DNA of 64,000 nt from Streptomyces sp. ATexAB-D23 (GCF_000373645.1 NZ_KB892024.1:85042-149041); one strand, 5' to 3'. Shown: positions 41,662 to 51,065, counted from the stretch's first letter. A program made the numbers and translations. The notes: generated from the letters alone by a model not told the origin.

Positions 41662-43350
41662 TCAGCCGGTGGCCGAGCCGGCGCCTCCGGTCGGCGTCCC
41701 GGCGGTGGCGCCTTCGGCGGCGCCGCCCGCGGCACCGTCGGCGCCCTCGGACGCGCCCTCGCTCGTACCCGTACCGCCGTCGCTGGAACCGGTGTCGCCG
41801 CCGTCGGTCCCTGTACTGCCGTTGCCGGAACCGTTGCTGCTGTTGCCGTTGCTGGTCCCGTTGCTGCCGTTGCTGGAACCGTTACTGCTGTTGCCGCTCG
41901 TCGCCGAACCGCCGTTGGTGGTGCCCGTGCCGCCGTCCTCCGTGCCGCCCGTGTCCGGCTCGGTCGAGGGGGTCTCAGGCGCCTCGGACGTCTGGCTCGG
42001 CGTGTACGAGGGCTGCCGCGTGTTGTCCCAGGTGTTGCCGGTGCTGGTGCCGGGCAGCTCGGTGTCCTCGGTCTGTTCGGGCGTCGGCGTGGGTGACTCC
42101 TCCGTCGGGCTCGGCGAACTGGAGGTCTCGGTCGGCTGCTTCTCGTGGTTGTCGCCGCCGCTGTTCGCCGCGTTCAGCGCGATGGCCACGCCCGCGCCGA
42201 TCGCGATCAGGGCGAGCACGACGAACAGCAGCACCTTGCCGCGCCCGCCGCCGCCCTGCCGGGTGCTGCCGCCGTCGTAGCCGCCGTCGTCCGGGTTCAT
42301 CGGCGGCAGGATCGGGGCCTGCGAGGTGTCGCCGTGCTGCGGGTAGCCCATGGCGCGGGTCGCGCCGGTCATACCCCGGGGCGGGGTGCCGGAGCCGTCG
42401 TTCAGGACGACGGCGCCGGTGTTCCACGTACCGGTGTGGCCCCCCTGCACCTGGAGCATCTGCAAGCCGTACTGGACGAGCCCGCGCATCTCCTCGGCGC
42501 TCTGGAACCGGTCGTCCGGGTCCTTCGCCAGCGAACGCATGACGAGCCCGTCGAGCTCGGGCGGCACCACGTCGGAGATCCGCGACGGCGGGACCGGGGT
42601 GTCCTGGACGTGCTGGTACACCACGGAGAGCGGGGTCTCACCCGTGAAAGGGGGCCGCAGCGCGAGCAGTTCGTACAGCAGGCAGCCGGTGGCGTACAGG
42701 TCGGAGCGGTGGTCGACGGCCTTGCCGAGGGCCTGCTCGGGGGAGAGGTACTGCGGCGTGCCCATGACCATGCCGGTCTGCGTCATCGTGGACTGCGCGC
42801 CGTGCAGCGCGCGGGCGATGCCGAAGTCCATCACCTTGACCGCGCCGGAGTGCGTGATGATCACATTGGCCGGCTTGATGTCGCGGTGCACGATGCCGTG
42901 CTGGTGCGAGTAGGCGAGCGCCTCCAGCACCCCGGACACGATGATCAGCGCCTGCTCCGGGGGCGGGGCTTCGGCGTTGAGCAGCAGGTCCCGGATCGTG
43001 CGGCCCTCGACCAGCTCCATCACGATGTACGGGACGGTCTGCCCGTTGACCGTGTCCTCACCGGAGTCGTACACCGCCACGACCGCATGGTGGTTGAGCC
43101 CGGCGACCGACTGCGCCTCGCGCGTGAACCGCGCCTTGGAGACCGGGTCCTCGGCGAGGTCGGAGCGCAGCAGTTTCACCGCGACCGTACGTCCGAGCCG
43201 GACGTCCTCCGCCGCGAACACCTCGGCCATGCCGCCCCGGCCGAGCCGGTGGGTCAGCCGGTAGCGCCCGTCGCCGACGACCCCTCCGATGCCCCAGGAT
43301 TCGGTGCCATCCGGAACTCCGCCGCCGTTTGCTTCGGGTTCGGGTGCCAT
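41662..43350 (-). CDS. Transmembrane Ser/Thr protein kinase with Ser/Gly/Asn-rich extracellular tail
   Basis: A 562-residue PknB-type kinase. The kinase domain (about 25-295) has the glycine loop G-R-G-G-M-A-E-V-F, the lysine V-A-V-K-L-L-R, catalytic H-R-D-I-K-P-A-N-V and D-F-G-I-A-R. A single membrane segment lies near 383-405. The outside part is a low-complexity Ser/Gly/Asn/Thr tail with no PASTA domain, encoded by tandem-repeat-like DNA at about 41800-41910. ATG 43350 precedes A-P-E-P-E-A-N-G. It is divergent from a second kinase. Confidence 0.92.
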   Translation of the reverse strand: MAPEPEANGGGVPDGTESWGIGGVVGDGRYRLTHRLGRGGMAEVFAAEDVRLGRTVAVKLLRSDLAEDPVSKARFTREAQSVAGLNHHAVVAVYDSGEDTVNGQTVPYIVMELVEGRTIRDLLLNAEAPPPEQALIIVSGVLEALAYSHQHGIVHRDIKPANVIITHSGAVKVMDFGIARALHGAQSTMTQTGMVMGTPQYLSPEQALGKAVDHRSDLYATGCLLYELLALRPPFTGETPLSVVYQHVQDTPVPPSRISDVVPPELDGLVMRSLAKDPDDRFQSAEEMRGLVQYGLQMLQVQGGHTGTWNTGAVVLNDGSGTPPRGMTGATRAMGYPQHGDTSQAPILPPMNPDDGGYDGGSTRQGGGGRGKVLLFVVLALIAIGAGVAIALNAANSGGDNHEKQPTETSSSPSPTEESPTPTPEQTEDTELPGTSTGNTWDNTRQPSYTPSQTSEAPETPSTEPDTGGTEDGGTGTTNGGSATSGNSSNGSSNGSNGTSNGNSSNGSGNGSTGTDGGDTGSSDGGTGTSEGASEGADGAAGGAAEGATAGTPTGGAGSATG

Positions 43351-43701
43351 CAGTCCTCGCCGTCGTATCTGTCCGCGTCCGTCCGCGCGTCCGCGGGGTC
43401 TCACGGTGTCTTGCTGCGTTCCCGGCTGCGCTGCCGGCCGCATTGCCCCGTCACGCTACAGCCTCCGTCGGACCCGCCGATTCCGAGCCGGACCGGCCAT
43501 CCAATCGGCTGGCGCGCCGCCCGCGCAAATTCCATGCGGTTCCTGTAACGCTTCCGAGACGCTTCTTGTGCGTAGGGTCACGGAACGGGCACCTGGCTTG
43601 ACGTGTCGTACCCCTCGGGCAGACTTGGCCAGTAATACGGATCATCGCGTGAGTCGCGCGCCGAGTTTCGCGTGAGTCGCGCGCCGAGGGGGAAGCAAGT
43701 C
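43351..43701. promoter_or_regulatory. Divergent control region between the two Ser/Thr kinases, with a 21-bp direct repeat
   Basis: A 21-bp direct repeat TCGCGTGAGTCGCGCGCCGAG occurs in full at 43645-43665 and 43668-43688; I give only its span here. Upstream of the rightward kinase there is TTGACG (near 43598) with a 17-base gap to AGACTT, a possible promoter. No gene fits in this region. Confidence 0.5.
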
Positions 43702-45357
43702 ATGAGCCACGACGGCGCACACGGTTCGCAGGGCCGCTACGCGGGCGGTTCGGTTGCCGGCGGCCGCTACCAGCTGCGTGACCTGCTCGGCGAAGGCGGG
43801 ATGGCGTCCGTATACCTGGCGTACGACTCCGCGCTCGACCGCCAGGTCGCGATCAAGACCCTCCACACCGAGCTGGGCCGCGAGCAGTCCTTCCGGGAGC
43901 GCTTCCGCCGCGAGGCCCAGGCCGTCGCCAAGCTCCAGCACACCAACATCGTCTCGGTGTTCGACACCGGCGAGGACGAGCTCGGCGGCGCGCTGATGCC
44001 GTACATCGTGATGGAGTACGTCGAGGGACAGCCGCTCGGCTCCGTCCTGGCGGCGGACATCCGTGCCCAGGGCGCGATGCCGGCCGACAAGGCGCTCAAG
44101 GTCACGGCCGATGTGCTGGCCGCGCTGGACACCAGCCACGAAATGGGCCTGGTCCACCGCGACATCAAGCCGGGCAACGTGATGGTGACCAAGCGCGGCG
44201 TCGTGAAGGTCATGGACTTCGGTATCGCCCGCGCCATGCAGTCGGGCGTCACCTCGATGACGCAGACCGGCATGGTCGTCGGCACCCCGCAGTACCTCTC
44301 CCCCGAACAGGCCCTCGGCCGCGGGGTCGACGCGCGCTCCGACCTCTATTCGGTCGGCATCATGCTCTTCCAGCTGCTGACCGGCCGCCTCCCCTTCGAC
44401 GCGGACTCCCCGCTCGCCATCGCGTACGCGCATGTGCAGGAGGAGCCCGTCCCCCCGTCCACGGTCAACCGCGCGCTGACGCCGGCGATGGACGCCCTCG
44501 TCGCCCGCGCGCTCAAGAAGAACCCGAACGAGCGCTTCCCGAGCGCGTCGGCGATGCAGGACGAGATCGCGCGCGTGCTGAGCGCGGGTGTGCAGGCCAG
44601 CGCTCCGGTGATCGTCGGGGACGGCAGCGTCCCGGCGAACAGCGGCTCGGGCGTCGGCTCGGCGGTCTTCCCGCCGGTCGACCAGTCCGCACCCGCCCCG
44701 CAGAGCGTCCAGACGCCGTACCAGCCGGGCCCCTACCAGTCCCAGCAGCAGCCAGGCCCGTACGGGCCCACGACGCCGGCCCCCGCCCCGGGACCGTCGT
44801 ACGGCTACCCGCAGACGCCGGCGCCCGCCTACCAGACCGGCGCCCCCATGGTGCCGATGCAGCACCAGACGCCCCCGCCGTACACGATCTCCCCGCAGAC
44901 GACGACCACCCCTGCGGGCGGCGGCTCCAAGCGGAACATGCCGGTGATCATCGGTTCGATCGTCGTCGCGCTGGTCGCCATCGGCGGCCTGATCACGATC
45001 ATCGCGGTCAACGGCGACGACAACAAGGGCGGAACCGAGGCTTCGGCGAGCGAGTCCCCGGCCGGCGAGCACCGCGATCCGGAACGCAACCGGACGATGA
45101 AGACCGAGAAGTGCACGGACGCCATAGAGGACTCGGACGACCCGAACAAGGTCAGCGCCCCGAGCTTCCTCTACAAGGACATCCTCTCGGCACGTGCCTG
45201 CGCGGACGCGGCGGGCTGGACGATCAAGCAGATCAAGGTCCCGGGGAACGCGTACGCGGAGGACCAGGTCATCGACCAGTTCCCGACGCCCGGGACGGCG
45301 GTGCCGGAGACCGGCGCCCACTTCGAACTGCGCATCGCCACGGGGGACCCCGCGTAG
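43702..45357 (+). CDS. Transmembrane Ser/Thr protein kinase with one PASTA domain
   Basis: A 551-residue PknB-type kinase. The kinase domain (about 15-280) has G-E-G-G-M-A-S-V, V-A-I-K-T-L, H-R-D-I-K-P-G-N-V and D-F-G-I-A-R. A Pro/Tyr/Gln-rich linker (about 315-405) follows, then a membrane segment near 414-437 and a single PASTA-like domain at the C-terminus (V-I-D-Q-F-P-T-P-G-T-A-V). PASTA domains bind peptidoglycan fragments, suggesting cell-wall sensing. ATG 43702 has a GGGGAAG upstream. Start choice fits the family better than the GTG 30 bases upstream. Confidence 0.92.
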   Translation: MSHDGAHGSQGRYAGGSVAGGRYQLRDLLGEGGMASVYLAYDSALDRQVAIKTLHTELGREQSFRERFRREAQAVAKLQHTNIVSVFDTGEDELGGALMPYIVMEYVEGQPLGSVLAADIRAQGAMPADKALKVTADVLAALDTSHEMGLVHRDIKPGNVMVTKRGVVKVMDFGIARAMQSGVTSMTQTGMVVGTPQYLSPEQALGRGVDARSDLYSVGIMLFQLLTGRLPFDADSPLAIAYAHVQEEPVPPSTVNRALTPAMDALVARALKKNPNERFPSASAMQDEIARVLSAGVQASAPVIVGDGSVPANSGSGVGSAVFPPVDQSAPAPQSVQTPYQPGPYQSQQQPGPYGPTTPAPAPGPSYGYPQTPAPAYQTGAPMVPMQHQTPPPYTISPQTTTTPAGGGSKRNMPVIIGSIVVALVAIGGLITIIAVNGDDNKGGTEASASESPAGEHRDPERNRTMKTEKCTDAIEDSDDPNKVSAPSFLYKDILSARACADAAGWTIKQIKVPGNAYAEDQVIDQFPTPGTAVPETGAHFELRIATGDPA

Positions 45358-45452
45358 CGCCTGTCCGGCGCATCTGCGCGCGGCAGTCCGCGACGTCATC
45401 CGTACGTATCACCTGAGGTGCCGGTCGTACGGTCACATGTGACGGTGGCCGC

Positions 45453-45920
45453 ATGGCTTCGGGACGACTCTCCGCGCGCTCCTCGCGGGGCGTGGCCTGC
45501 CTGGCGTTGACGGCGGCCGCGGCCCTGGGAGGCGTGACGCCGGCCTTCCCCTCTCCCTCCCCCTCGCCGTCACCCACCGCTGGAACGGCGCCCCCCGAGA
45601 GCATGCAGTCGCCGCCGCTCGCCGGGTGGTCCGCCGGGTCCGGGCGGCAGCGGCCCGGACGGTCGCCCGCCGAACTGGCCCGGCAGGACGCGCTGGACGA
45701 GCGGGCCGAGCGCGAGGAGCAGTCGGCGACGACGGAGCCCGCCTCCGTGCCCGCCTTCACGCCCGACCCGCGCGACTTCCCCGAGGACGCCCCGGCGGGG
45801 CGGCAGGCTCTCGACGAGGCGACCGTCCACCGGGTGCAGCAGGTGTCGCTCGGCGCGGGAATCGCCCTGGTGGGACTGGGTATCGGCTTCCTCGCCCTCC
45901 GTATGCGCCGGGCCCGCTGA
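45453..45920 (+). CDS. Small secreted/membrane-anchored hypothetical protein
   Basis: A 155-residue protein with a signal peptide (about 1-33: basic start, Ala/Leu core) followed by a Pro/Ser-rich stretch, a charged acidic middle, and a C-terminal membrane segment at about 130-150 ending R-M-R-R-A-R. The layout suggests an exported protein anchored by its C-terminus. I do not recognise the family. The start is ATG 45453. A palindrome GTCACATGTGAC (45432-45443) lies just upstream. Confidence 0.65.
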   Translation: MASGRLSARSSRGVACLALTAAAALGGVTPAFPSPSPSPSPTAGTAPPESMQSPPLAGWSAGSGRQRPGRSPAELARQDALDERAEREEQSATTEPASVPAFTPDPRDFPEDAPAGRQALDEATVHRVQQVSLGAGIALVGLGIGFLALRMRRAR

Positions 45921-45922
45921 GA

Positions 45923-45952
45923 CCCGGGCCGAATCCCCGTGCACGGCCCGGG
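45923..45952 (+). terminator. Terminator after the secreted hypothetical gene
   Basis: CCCGGGCCG (45923-45931) pairs with CGGCCCGGG (45944-45952), three bases after the stop codon. Confidence 0.65.
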
Positions 45953-45958
45953 GGAAAC

Positions 45959-45996
45959 TTGCGCCCGTCAACATACTCGGTATACATACTCAGTAT
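45959..45996 (+). promoter_or_regulatory. Leaderless promoter and double operator of the PadR gene
   Basis: TTGCGC (45959-45964), a 16-base gap and TATACA (45981-45986) would start transcription at or next to the ATG (45995), with no ribosome-binding site, so the message is likely leaderless. Two inverted repeats ATACT-C-GGTAT (45973-45983) and ATACT-C-AGTAT (45986-45996) overlap the -10 box and the start codon, as for autorepression. Confidence 0.65.
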
Positions 45997-46603
45997 GTCG
46001 ATCCGCCACGGGCTTCTCGCCCTCCTGGAGCGAGGGCCGCGCTACGGCTCCCAGCTCCGCACCGAATTCGAATCGCGCACCGGCTCCACCTGGCCGCTCA
46101 ACGTCGGGCAGGTGTACACGACACTGAGCAGACTGGAGCGCGACGGCCTGGTCGTCCAGGACGCGGAGGACGACCAGGGCCACGCCCTCTACTCGATCAG
46201 CGACGCCGGGCGCACCGAGCTGCGCTCCTGGTTCGAGACGCCGGTCGACCGCAGCAGCCCGCCCCGGGACGAGCTGGCCATCAAGCTCGCCATGGCGGTC
46301 GGCGCGCCCGGCGTCGACATCAGGGCCGTCATCCAGGCCCAGCGCCACCACACCGTCAAGGCCATGCAGGACTACACCCGCCTCAAGGCGCAGTCCCTGG
46401 CCCAGGCCCCCGCCAACCGGGACGAGGTCGCCTGGCTGCTCGTCGTGGAACAGCTGATATTCCAGGCCGAGGCCGAGGCCCGGTGGCTGGACCACTGCGA
46501 GGCCCGGCTGATCCGCCTCGCCGAGGCCGCCAGGGAGCCGGAGCAGCGTACGGCCCCGGCCACCGCTTCCCGTCCCGCCGGGCGGACCCGCGCGCGCCAC
46601 TGA
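45995..46603 (+). CDS. PadR-family transcriptional regulator
   Basis: A 202-residue regulator of the PadR type. The winged helix is at about 1-75 (L-L-A-L-L-E-R-G-P-R-Y-G-S-Q-L, then V-Y-T-T-L-S-R-L-E-R-D-G-L-V). A helical C-terminal dimerisation region with W-F-E-T-P and a polar tail follows. It is directly upstream of an ABC exporter, which it probably controls as in other PadR-transporter pairs. The inducing compound is unknown. Confidence 0.9.
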   Translation: MSIRHGLLALLERGPRYGSQLRTEFESRTGSTWPLNVGQVYTTLSRLERDGLVVQDAEDDQGHALYSISDAGRTELRSWFETPVDRSSPPRDELAIKLAMAVGAPGVDIRAVIQAQRHHTVKAMQDYTRLKAQSLAQAPANRDEVAWLLVVEQLIFQAEAEARWLDHCEARLIRLAEAAREPEQRTAPATASRPAGRTRARH

Positions 46604-46725
46604 CCCCGCGCGCCCGGGTCCGCCCGCACGGCGGCCGGGGCCCGTCACACCACACCGAGGCTCCACGCGGTGCCGCACGCGTCCGGCACCGGCCACAGAT
46701 CCGTTCCAAGGGGGGAACCACCCGC

Positions 46726-47493
46726 ATGTCCCTGCACGTTCCGTCGCCGTCCGCACCACCTTTGACGGTGGACACACCGGTCCTCGAACTCCGCTCCCTC
46801 ACCCGCACGCACGGCACCGGCATCGCCGAGGTGCACGCGCTGCGCGGCATCAGCCTCTCGGTGCACGCCGGTGAACTCGTCGCCGTGATGGGCCCGTCCG
46901 GCTCGGGCAAGTCCACCCTGCTGACCCTCGCCGGCGGGCTCGACACCGCGAGCGGCGGCCAGGTGATCATCGAGGGCCAGGACATCTCCACGCTCGGCCG
47001 CAAGGGCATCGCCGCCCTGCGCCGCCGCAGCGTCGGCTACGTCTTCCAGGACTACAACCTGATCCCCGCCCTGACCGCCGCCGAGAACATCGCCCTGCCG
47101 CGCGAACTCGACGGGGTCTCCGTGCGCAAGGCCCGCAAGGAGGCACGGGCCGCCCTGGAGGAGATGAACCTCCTGGAGATCGCGGACCGCTTCCCCGACG
47201 AGATGTCCGGCGGCCAGCAGCAGCGCGTCGCCATCGCCCGCGCGCTGGTGGGGGACCGGCGCCTGGTGCTCGCCGACGAGCCGACCGGGGCCCTGGACTC
47301 CGAGACCGGCGAAGCCGTCCTCGCCCTGCTGCGCAACCGCTGCGACCAGGGCGCGGCCGGGGTGATGGTCACGCACGAACCGCGCTACGCGGCCTGGGCC
47401 GACCGGGTCGTCTTCCTCCGGGACGGTTCGATCGTCGACCAGACACTGACCGCCGGGGCCGACTCGCTGCTGGCCGCCGGAGGAGCCGAGTGA
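46726..47493 (+). CDS. ABC transporter ATP-binding protein (MacB/LolD-like)
   Basis: A 255-residue ATPase. Walker A is G-P-S-G-S-G-K-S-T, signature M-S-G-G-Q-Q-Q-R-V, Walker B L-V-L-A-D-E-P-T, and the H-loop M-V-T-H. It has the FtsE/LolD-type sequence Y-V-F-Q-D-Y-N-L-I-P. The permease gene at 47490 starts inside its 3' end (GTGA overlap), so the two form one exporter. PadR control is likely. Confidence 0.93.
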   Translation: MSLHVPSPSAPPLTVDTPVLELRSLTRTHGTGIAEVHALRGISLSVHAGELVAVMGPSGSGKSTLLTLAGGLDTASGGQVIIEGQDISTLGRKGIAALRRRSVGYVFQDYNLIPALTAAENIALPRELDGVSVRKARKEARAALEEMNLLEIADRFPDEMSGGQQQRVAIARALVGDRRLVLADEPTGALDSETGEAVLALLRNRCDQGAAGVMVTHEPRYAAWADRVVFLRDGSIVDQTLTAGADSLLAAGGAE

Positions 47494-50351
47494 GCGTCTT
47501 CACGGGGTGGCGTGCCGCCCTCCGGATGGCCCGCCGCGACGCCCTGCGGGCCAAGGGCCGCAGCGCCCTGGTGGTCGCGATGATCGCGCTGCCGGTCCTC
47601 GGGGTGACGGCCGCAGACATCACGTACCGCAGTTCGGATCTGAGCGCGGCGGAGCAGCTGACGGCCCGGATCGGCTCGGCCGACGCGCTGTTCAGCGACG
47701 CGGGCATGGGGCCGATCCAGCAGATGCCCGACGGCGACATGTACAGCAACGAGGCCAGCGCCGACAGCGAGATGATCGGCGAGGAAGTGCCGCCGATCGA
47801 CATGCGGGCGGTGTTCCCCAAGGGGGCGCGGGCGATCAGCGAGCAGTCCGTGCCCGCGAGCGTCAGGACCGCGTACGGGCTGGCCGGCACCGAGATCGTG
47901 GAGCTCAAGACCTCGGACCGGATGGCCCGGGGAAGGATCGAGCTCGTCGAGGGCGCGTTCCCGCGCGGCACGGGCGAGATGGTGGCCACGAAGCCCTTCC
48001 TGAAGTCGGCGGGCCTGCACGTCGGCTCCGACATCACGGTGACGGTCTCCGGCAAGAAGTACACGATCACCGGTGCGATCGAACTGCCCGCCGATCTGAA
48101 GGCGAAGCAGCTGTACGCCGACCCGGGTGCGGTGATCGCCCCCTGGAAGGCCATGTCCGACCGCGACAAGAAGGTGCCGGCACCCCATCCGGGCCCGTCG
48201 CAGTGGCTCGTCGAAGGTGCGGGGGAGGCCGGAATCGTCTGGAACGACGTGATGGCGGCCAACAAGGCCGGCGCTGTCGTCGTCTCCCGGCAGGTCTTCG
48301 AGAACCCCCCGGCGGCCTCCGAGATCCCGCTCCTGCGGACGAACCCTCAGTACGGCTCCGGCAACCCCGACTCCGCCGAGACCAGCGCCGCCCTCATCAC
48401 CGTCGTCGCGATGGCGATCCTTGAGATCGTGCTCCTGGCCGGACCGGCGTTCGCTGTCGGGGCGCGCCGCTCCCGGCGCCAGCTGGGCCTGCTCGGCACG
48501 TGCGGCGGCGACCGCGGCCAGGTCCGTGCCGTCGTCCTCGGTGGCGGTCTCGTCCTCGGCGGCGTCGGAGCGGTCGTCGGTGTCGCGGCCGGGCTGCTGC
48601 TGACGGTGGTGATCCGGCCGACGATCGAGAACTGGGCCGGGCACCGCTTCGGCTCCCTGTCGATGCGGCCCACCGAACTGCTGATCATCGCCCTGCTGGG
48701 CCTGGTCACCGGCCTGCTGGCGGCGCTCGCCCCGGCGATCGTGGCCGGCCGGCAGTCCGTGCTGGAATCGCTCACCGGCCGGCGCGGGGTGCGCCGCGGC
48801 TCCCGCGTGCTGCCGATCACGGGCGCCTGCGTGCTCGCACTCGGCGTCGCAGTCGCCGTGTACGGAGGCACCAGCGGAAGTTCCACGCTGGTCTCCGGCG
48901 GCTCGGTCGTCGCGGAACTGGGCCTGCTGGCCTGCATTCCGGTGATCGTCGGGCTGCTGGGCCGGCTCGGCCGCAGGCTCCCGCTCTCGCCCCGGATGGC
49001 GCTGCGCGACGCGGCCCGCAACCGCGGCCGCACCGCTCCGGCGGTCGCCGCCGTGATGGCGGCCGTCGCGGGCTCGGTGGCCATCGCCACCTACATGTCC
49101 AGCAGCGTGGCCGAGTCCGACTACGACTACATCCCCATGCTGACCGAGGGCACGGTCGTCCTCTCGGCGTGGGACGAGGAGTCCGCCGAGCGGCTGCCCG
49201 TCGCCCGTGCCGCCGTCGAGCAGAACATGGCGGTGACCGGCGGCCGTGCCGACATCTCCCGCGTCTGGGCGGGCAGCGACTGCAACGTCTACTACGACGA
49301 CGACGGGGGCGGCTGCGGCACCATCGAGCTGGTCAAGCCCTCCGGCAAGGGCCACACCTGCCCGCTCAACACCAAGGGCGCCAAGGAACTCGCCGCCCGG
49401 CTGTCCGCCGAGGAGCACCGCACGATGATGCGGTCCCCCGCCTGCATGGACGAGTACATCTCCACGGGGTCCTTCAGCGCGGACTCCAACAACATCGTCG
49501 TGGGCGACGCGTCCCTGCTCGCCACGTACGTGAAGCTCGACGACCCGGCCGCCGCCGCTGCCCTGAAGGCCGGCACGCCCGTCCTGCTCAACGAGGCGTA
49601 CGCGGAGAACGGCGAGGTCACCCTCAAGTCCGTCCACACGTACCACGACAAGGACAAGGAGAACCGCAAACTGCACCCCGGCCCGGCCCGCAAGTCCACG
49701 GACCGGCTGAAGGTGTACGTGGCAAAGGCCGAGTACGCCGCCACGCCCGGCATCCGCATGATCCTCCCGCAGCGGACCGCGGAGCGCCTCGGTCTGCACA
49801 CCCAGCCGACGGGCACGGTGTACGCCGTCAGCCACACGCCCACGGACGCCGAGGACCAGCGCGTCTCGGCCGCCATCGACCAGGCCGGCGGCGGGGTCTG
49901 GGTGCAGTCCGACCAGGAGTCCCGAGACCGGGACAGCATCATCCTGCTGATCCTCACCCTGTTCGCCGGAGTGGTGACGGTGGGCGCGGCCGCGATCACC
50001 ACGGGTCTCGCCAAGGCCGACGCCGAGGCCGACCTGACCACGCTCAGCGCGGTGGGCGCGCCCCCGCGGGTGCGACGGGCCCTCTCCGGCTTCCAGTGCC
50101 TGGTGGTGGCGCTCACCGGGGTGCTGCTGGGGACGGCCGCGGGTCTGGTGCCCGCGGTGGCGCTGCGCCTGGTCGACCTGCGCCAGGCGATGGAGCAGAT
50201 GCGGCTCCAGCCCATGGAGTCCGCGTACACGCCGATCGTGCTGCCCTGGGCGACCATCGGTCTGCTGGCCGTGGCGGTCCCGCTGATCGCGGGGGTACTC
50301 GCGGCGGCGTTCACCCGCTCGCGGCTGACCCTGGCGCGGCGGGCCGGCTGA
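47490..50351 (+). CDS. ABC transporter permease (FtsX/MacB-like, two FtsX domains)
   Basis: A 953-residue permease of the FtsX-type with about eight membrane segments. The first is at about 20-45; a large extracytoplasmic loop (about 45-310) resembling MacB periplasmic core follows, then three segments (about 315-430), a fourth/second set (about 430-530), another large loop with C-x-C-like cysteines (about 530-810) and a final set at about 815-945. This layout belongs to two-component exporters of peptides, lipids or antimicrobial compounds, including bacitracin-type systems. GTG 47490 overlaps the ATPase stop. Substrate unknown. Confidence 0.9.
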   Translation: MSVFTGWRAALRMARRDALRAKGRSALVVAMIALPVLGVTAADITYRSSDLSAAEQLTARIGSADALFSDAGMGPIQQMPDGDMYSNEASADSEMIGEEVPPIDMRAVFPKGARAISEQSVPASVRTAYGLAGTEIVELKTSDRMARGRIELVEGAFPRGTGEMVATKPFLKSAGLHVGSDITVTVSGKKYTITGAIELPADLKAKQLYADPGAVIAPWKAMSDRDKKVPAPHPGPSQWLVEGAGEAGIVWNDVMAANKAGAVVVSRQVFENPPAASEIPLLRTNPQYGSGNPDSAETSAALITVVAMAILEIVLLAGPAFAVGARRSRRQLGLLGTCGGDRGQVRAVVLGGGLVLGGVGAVVGVAAGLLLTVVIRPTIENWAGHRFGSLSMRPTELLIIALLGLVTGLLAALAPAIVAGRQSVLESLTGRRGVRRGSRVLPITGACVLALGVAVAVYGGTSGSSTLVSGGSVVAELGLLACIPVIVGLLGRLGRRLPLSPRMALRDAARNRGRTAPAVAAVMAAVAGSVAIATYMSSSVAESDYDYIPMLTEGTVVLSAWDEESAERLPVARAAVEQNMAVTGGRADISRVWAGSDCNVYYDDDGGGCGTIELVKPSGKGHTCPLNTKGAKELAARLSAEEHRTMMRSPACMDEYISTGSFSADSNNIVVGDASLLATYVKLDDPAAAAALKAGTPVLLNEAYAENGEVTLKSVHTYHDKDKENRKLHPGPARKSTDRLKVYVAKAEYAATPGIRMILPQRTAERLGLHTQPTGTVYAVSHTPTDAEDQRVSAAIDQAGGGVWVQSDQESRDRDSIILLILTLFAGVVTVGAAAITTGLAKADAEADLTTLSAVGAPPRVRRALSGFQCLVVALTGVLLGTAAGLVPAVALRLVDLRQAMEQMRLQPMESAYTPIVLPWATIGLLAVAVPLIAGVLAAAFTRSRLTLARRAG

Positions 50352-50367
50352 CCCACTGGGCTGTTCC

Positions 50368-50409
50368 GGTGCCCCCGGGAAGGGTGGATCTTCCGTTCCC
50401 GGGGGCACC
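50368..50409 (+). terminator. Terminator after the ABC exporter
   Basis: GGTGCCCCCGGGAA (50368-50381) pairs perfectly with 50396-50409 across a 14-base loop. Confidence 0.8.
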
Positions 50410-50438
50410 ACAGTGGTGAACGCCGTGTGTGCGCGACA

Positions 50439-50996
50439 ATGGGCGACATGGAGATGCCGAGGAATGAACGGTCGCAGGAGCACCCCCAGGTCCTCGTGGT
50501 GGGCCAGGACGGAATGGCGATCGGCGGCGGTGGCACTGACGACGAGTCGCGGGAGGTCCCGGTGACGGAGATGGTCGAACAGCCCGCGAAGGTCATGCGC
50601 ATCGGCAGCATGATCAAGCAGCTCCTGGAGGAGGTCAGGGCGGCTCCTCTCGACGAGGCGAGCCGGGTCCGCCTCAAGGAGATCCACGCCGGTTCGGTCA
50701 AGGAGCTTGAGGACGGCCTCGCGCCGGAGCTGGTGGAGGAACTGGAGCGGCTTTCGCTTCCGTTCACCGAGGACTCGGTCCCCTCCGAGGCGGAGCTGCG
50801 GATCGCCCAGGCCCAGCTGGTGGGGTGGCTGGAGGGCCTGTTCCACGGCATCCAGACCGCCCTGTTCGCCCAGCAGATGGCGGCCCGCGCCCAGCTGGAG
50901 CAGATGCGCCGTGCCCTGCCGCCGGGCAGCGGGCACGAGGAGGAGGACGGCGGCGCCGACCCCCACGGCCCGCTCCGCTCGGGGCCGTACCTGTAA
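50439..50996 (+). CDS. bpa: Bacterial proteasome activator (Bpa/DUF2587)
   Basis: A 185-residue protein of the DUF2587/Bpa family, the ATP-independent activator of the actinobacterial proteasome. A disordered head is followed by a helical core (about 45-150, M-I-K-Q-L-L-E-E-V-R-A-A-P-L) and an acidic linker. The C-terminus S-G-P-Y-L keeps the G-x-Y-L gate-opening motif that docks into the 20S ring. Three in-frame ATGs (50439, 50448, 50454) leave the exact start open. It lies between two terminators. Confidence 0.9.
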   Translation: MGDMEMPRNERSQEHPQVLVVGQDGMAIGGGGTDDESREVPVTEMVEQPAKVMRIGSMIKQLLEEVRAAPLDEASRVRLKEIHAGSVKELEDGLAPELVEELERLSLPFTEDSVPSEAELRIAQAQLVGWLEGLFHGIQTALFAQQMAARAQLEQMRRALPPGSGHEEEDGGADPHGPLRSGPYL

Positions 50997-51020
50997 ACGC
51001 GCACTGTCCGATCGACCATG

Positions 51021-51057
51021 CGAGAGGCCCGGCACACACCGTGTGCCGGGCCTCTCG
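51021..51057. terminator. 17-bp perfect bidirectional terminator
   Basis: CGAGAGGCCCGGCACAC (51021-51037) pairs with 51041-51057, loop ACC. It sits between the convergent bpa and quinone oxidoreductase genes. Confidence 0.9.
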
Positions 51058-51065
51058 CCTTCGGA

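Noticed and set aside
45432..45443. GTCACATGTGAC as a CRP-type operator
   Set aside because: The half-sites are not spaced like the CRP consensus, and there is no further support.
47385..51035. 1216-codon minus-strand frame
   Set aside because: It is the shadow of the ABC permease and bpa on the opposite strand; composition is Arg/Gly/Asp-rich with no domain.
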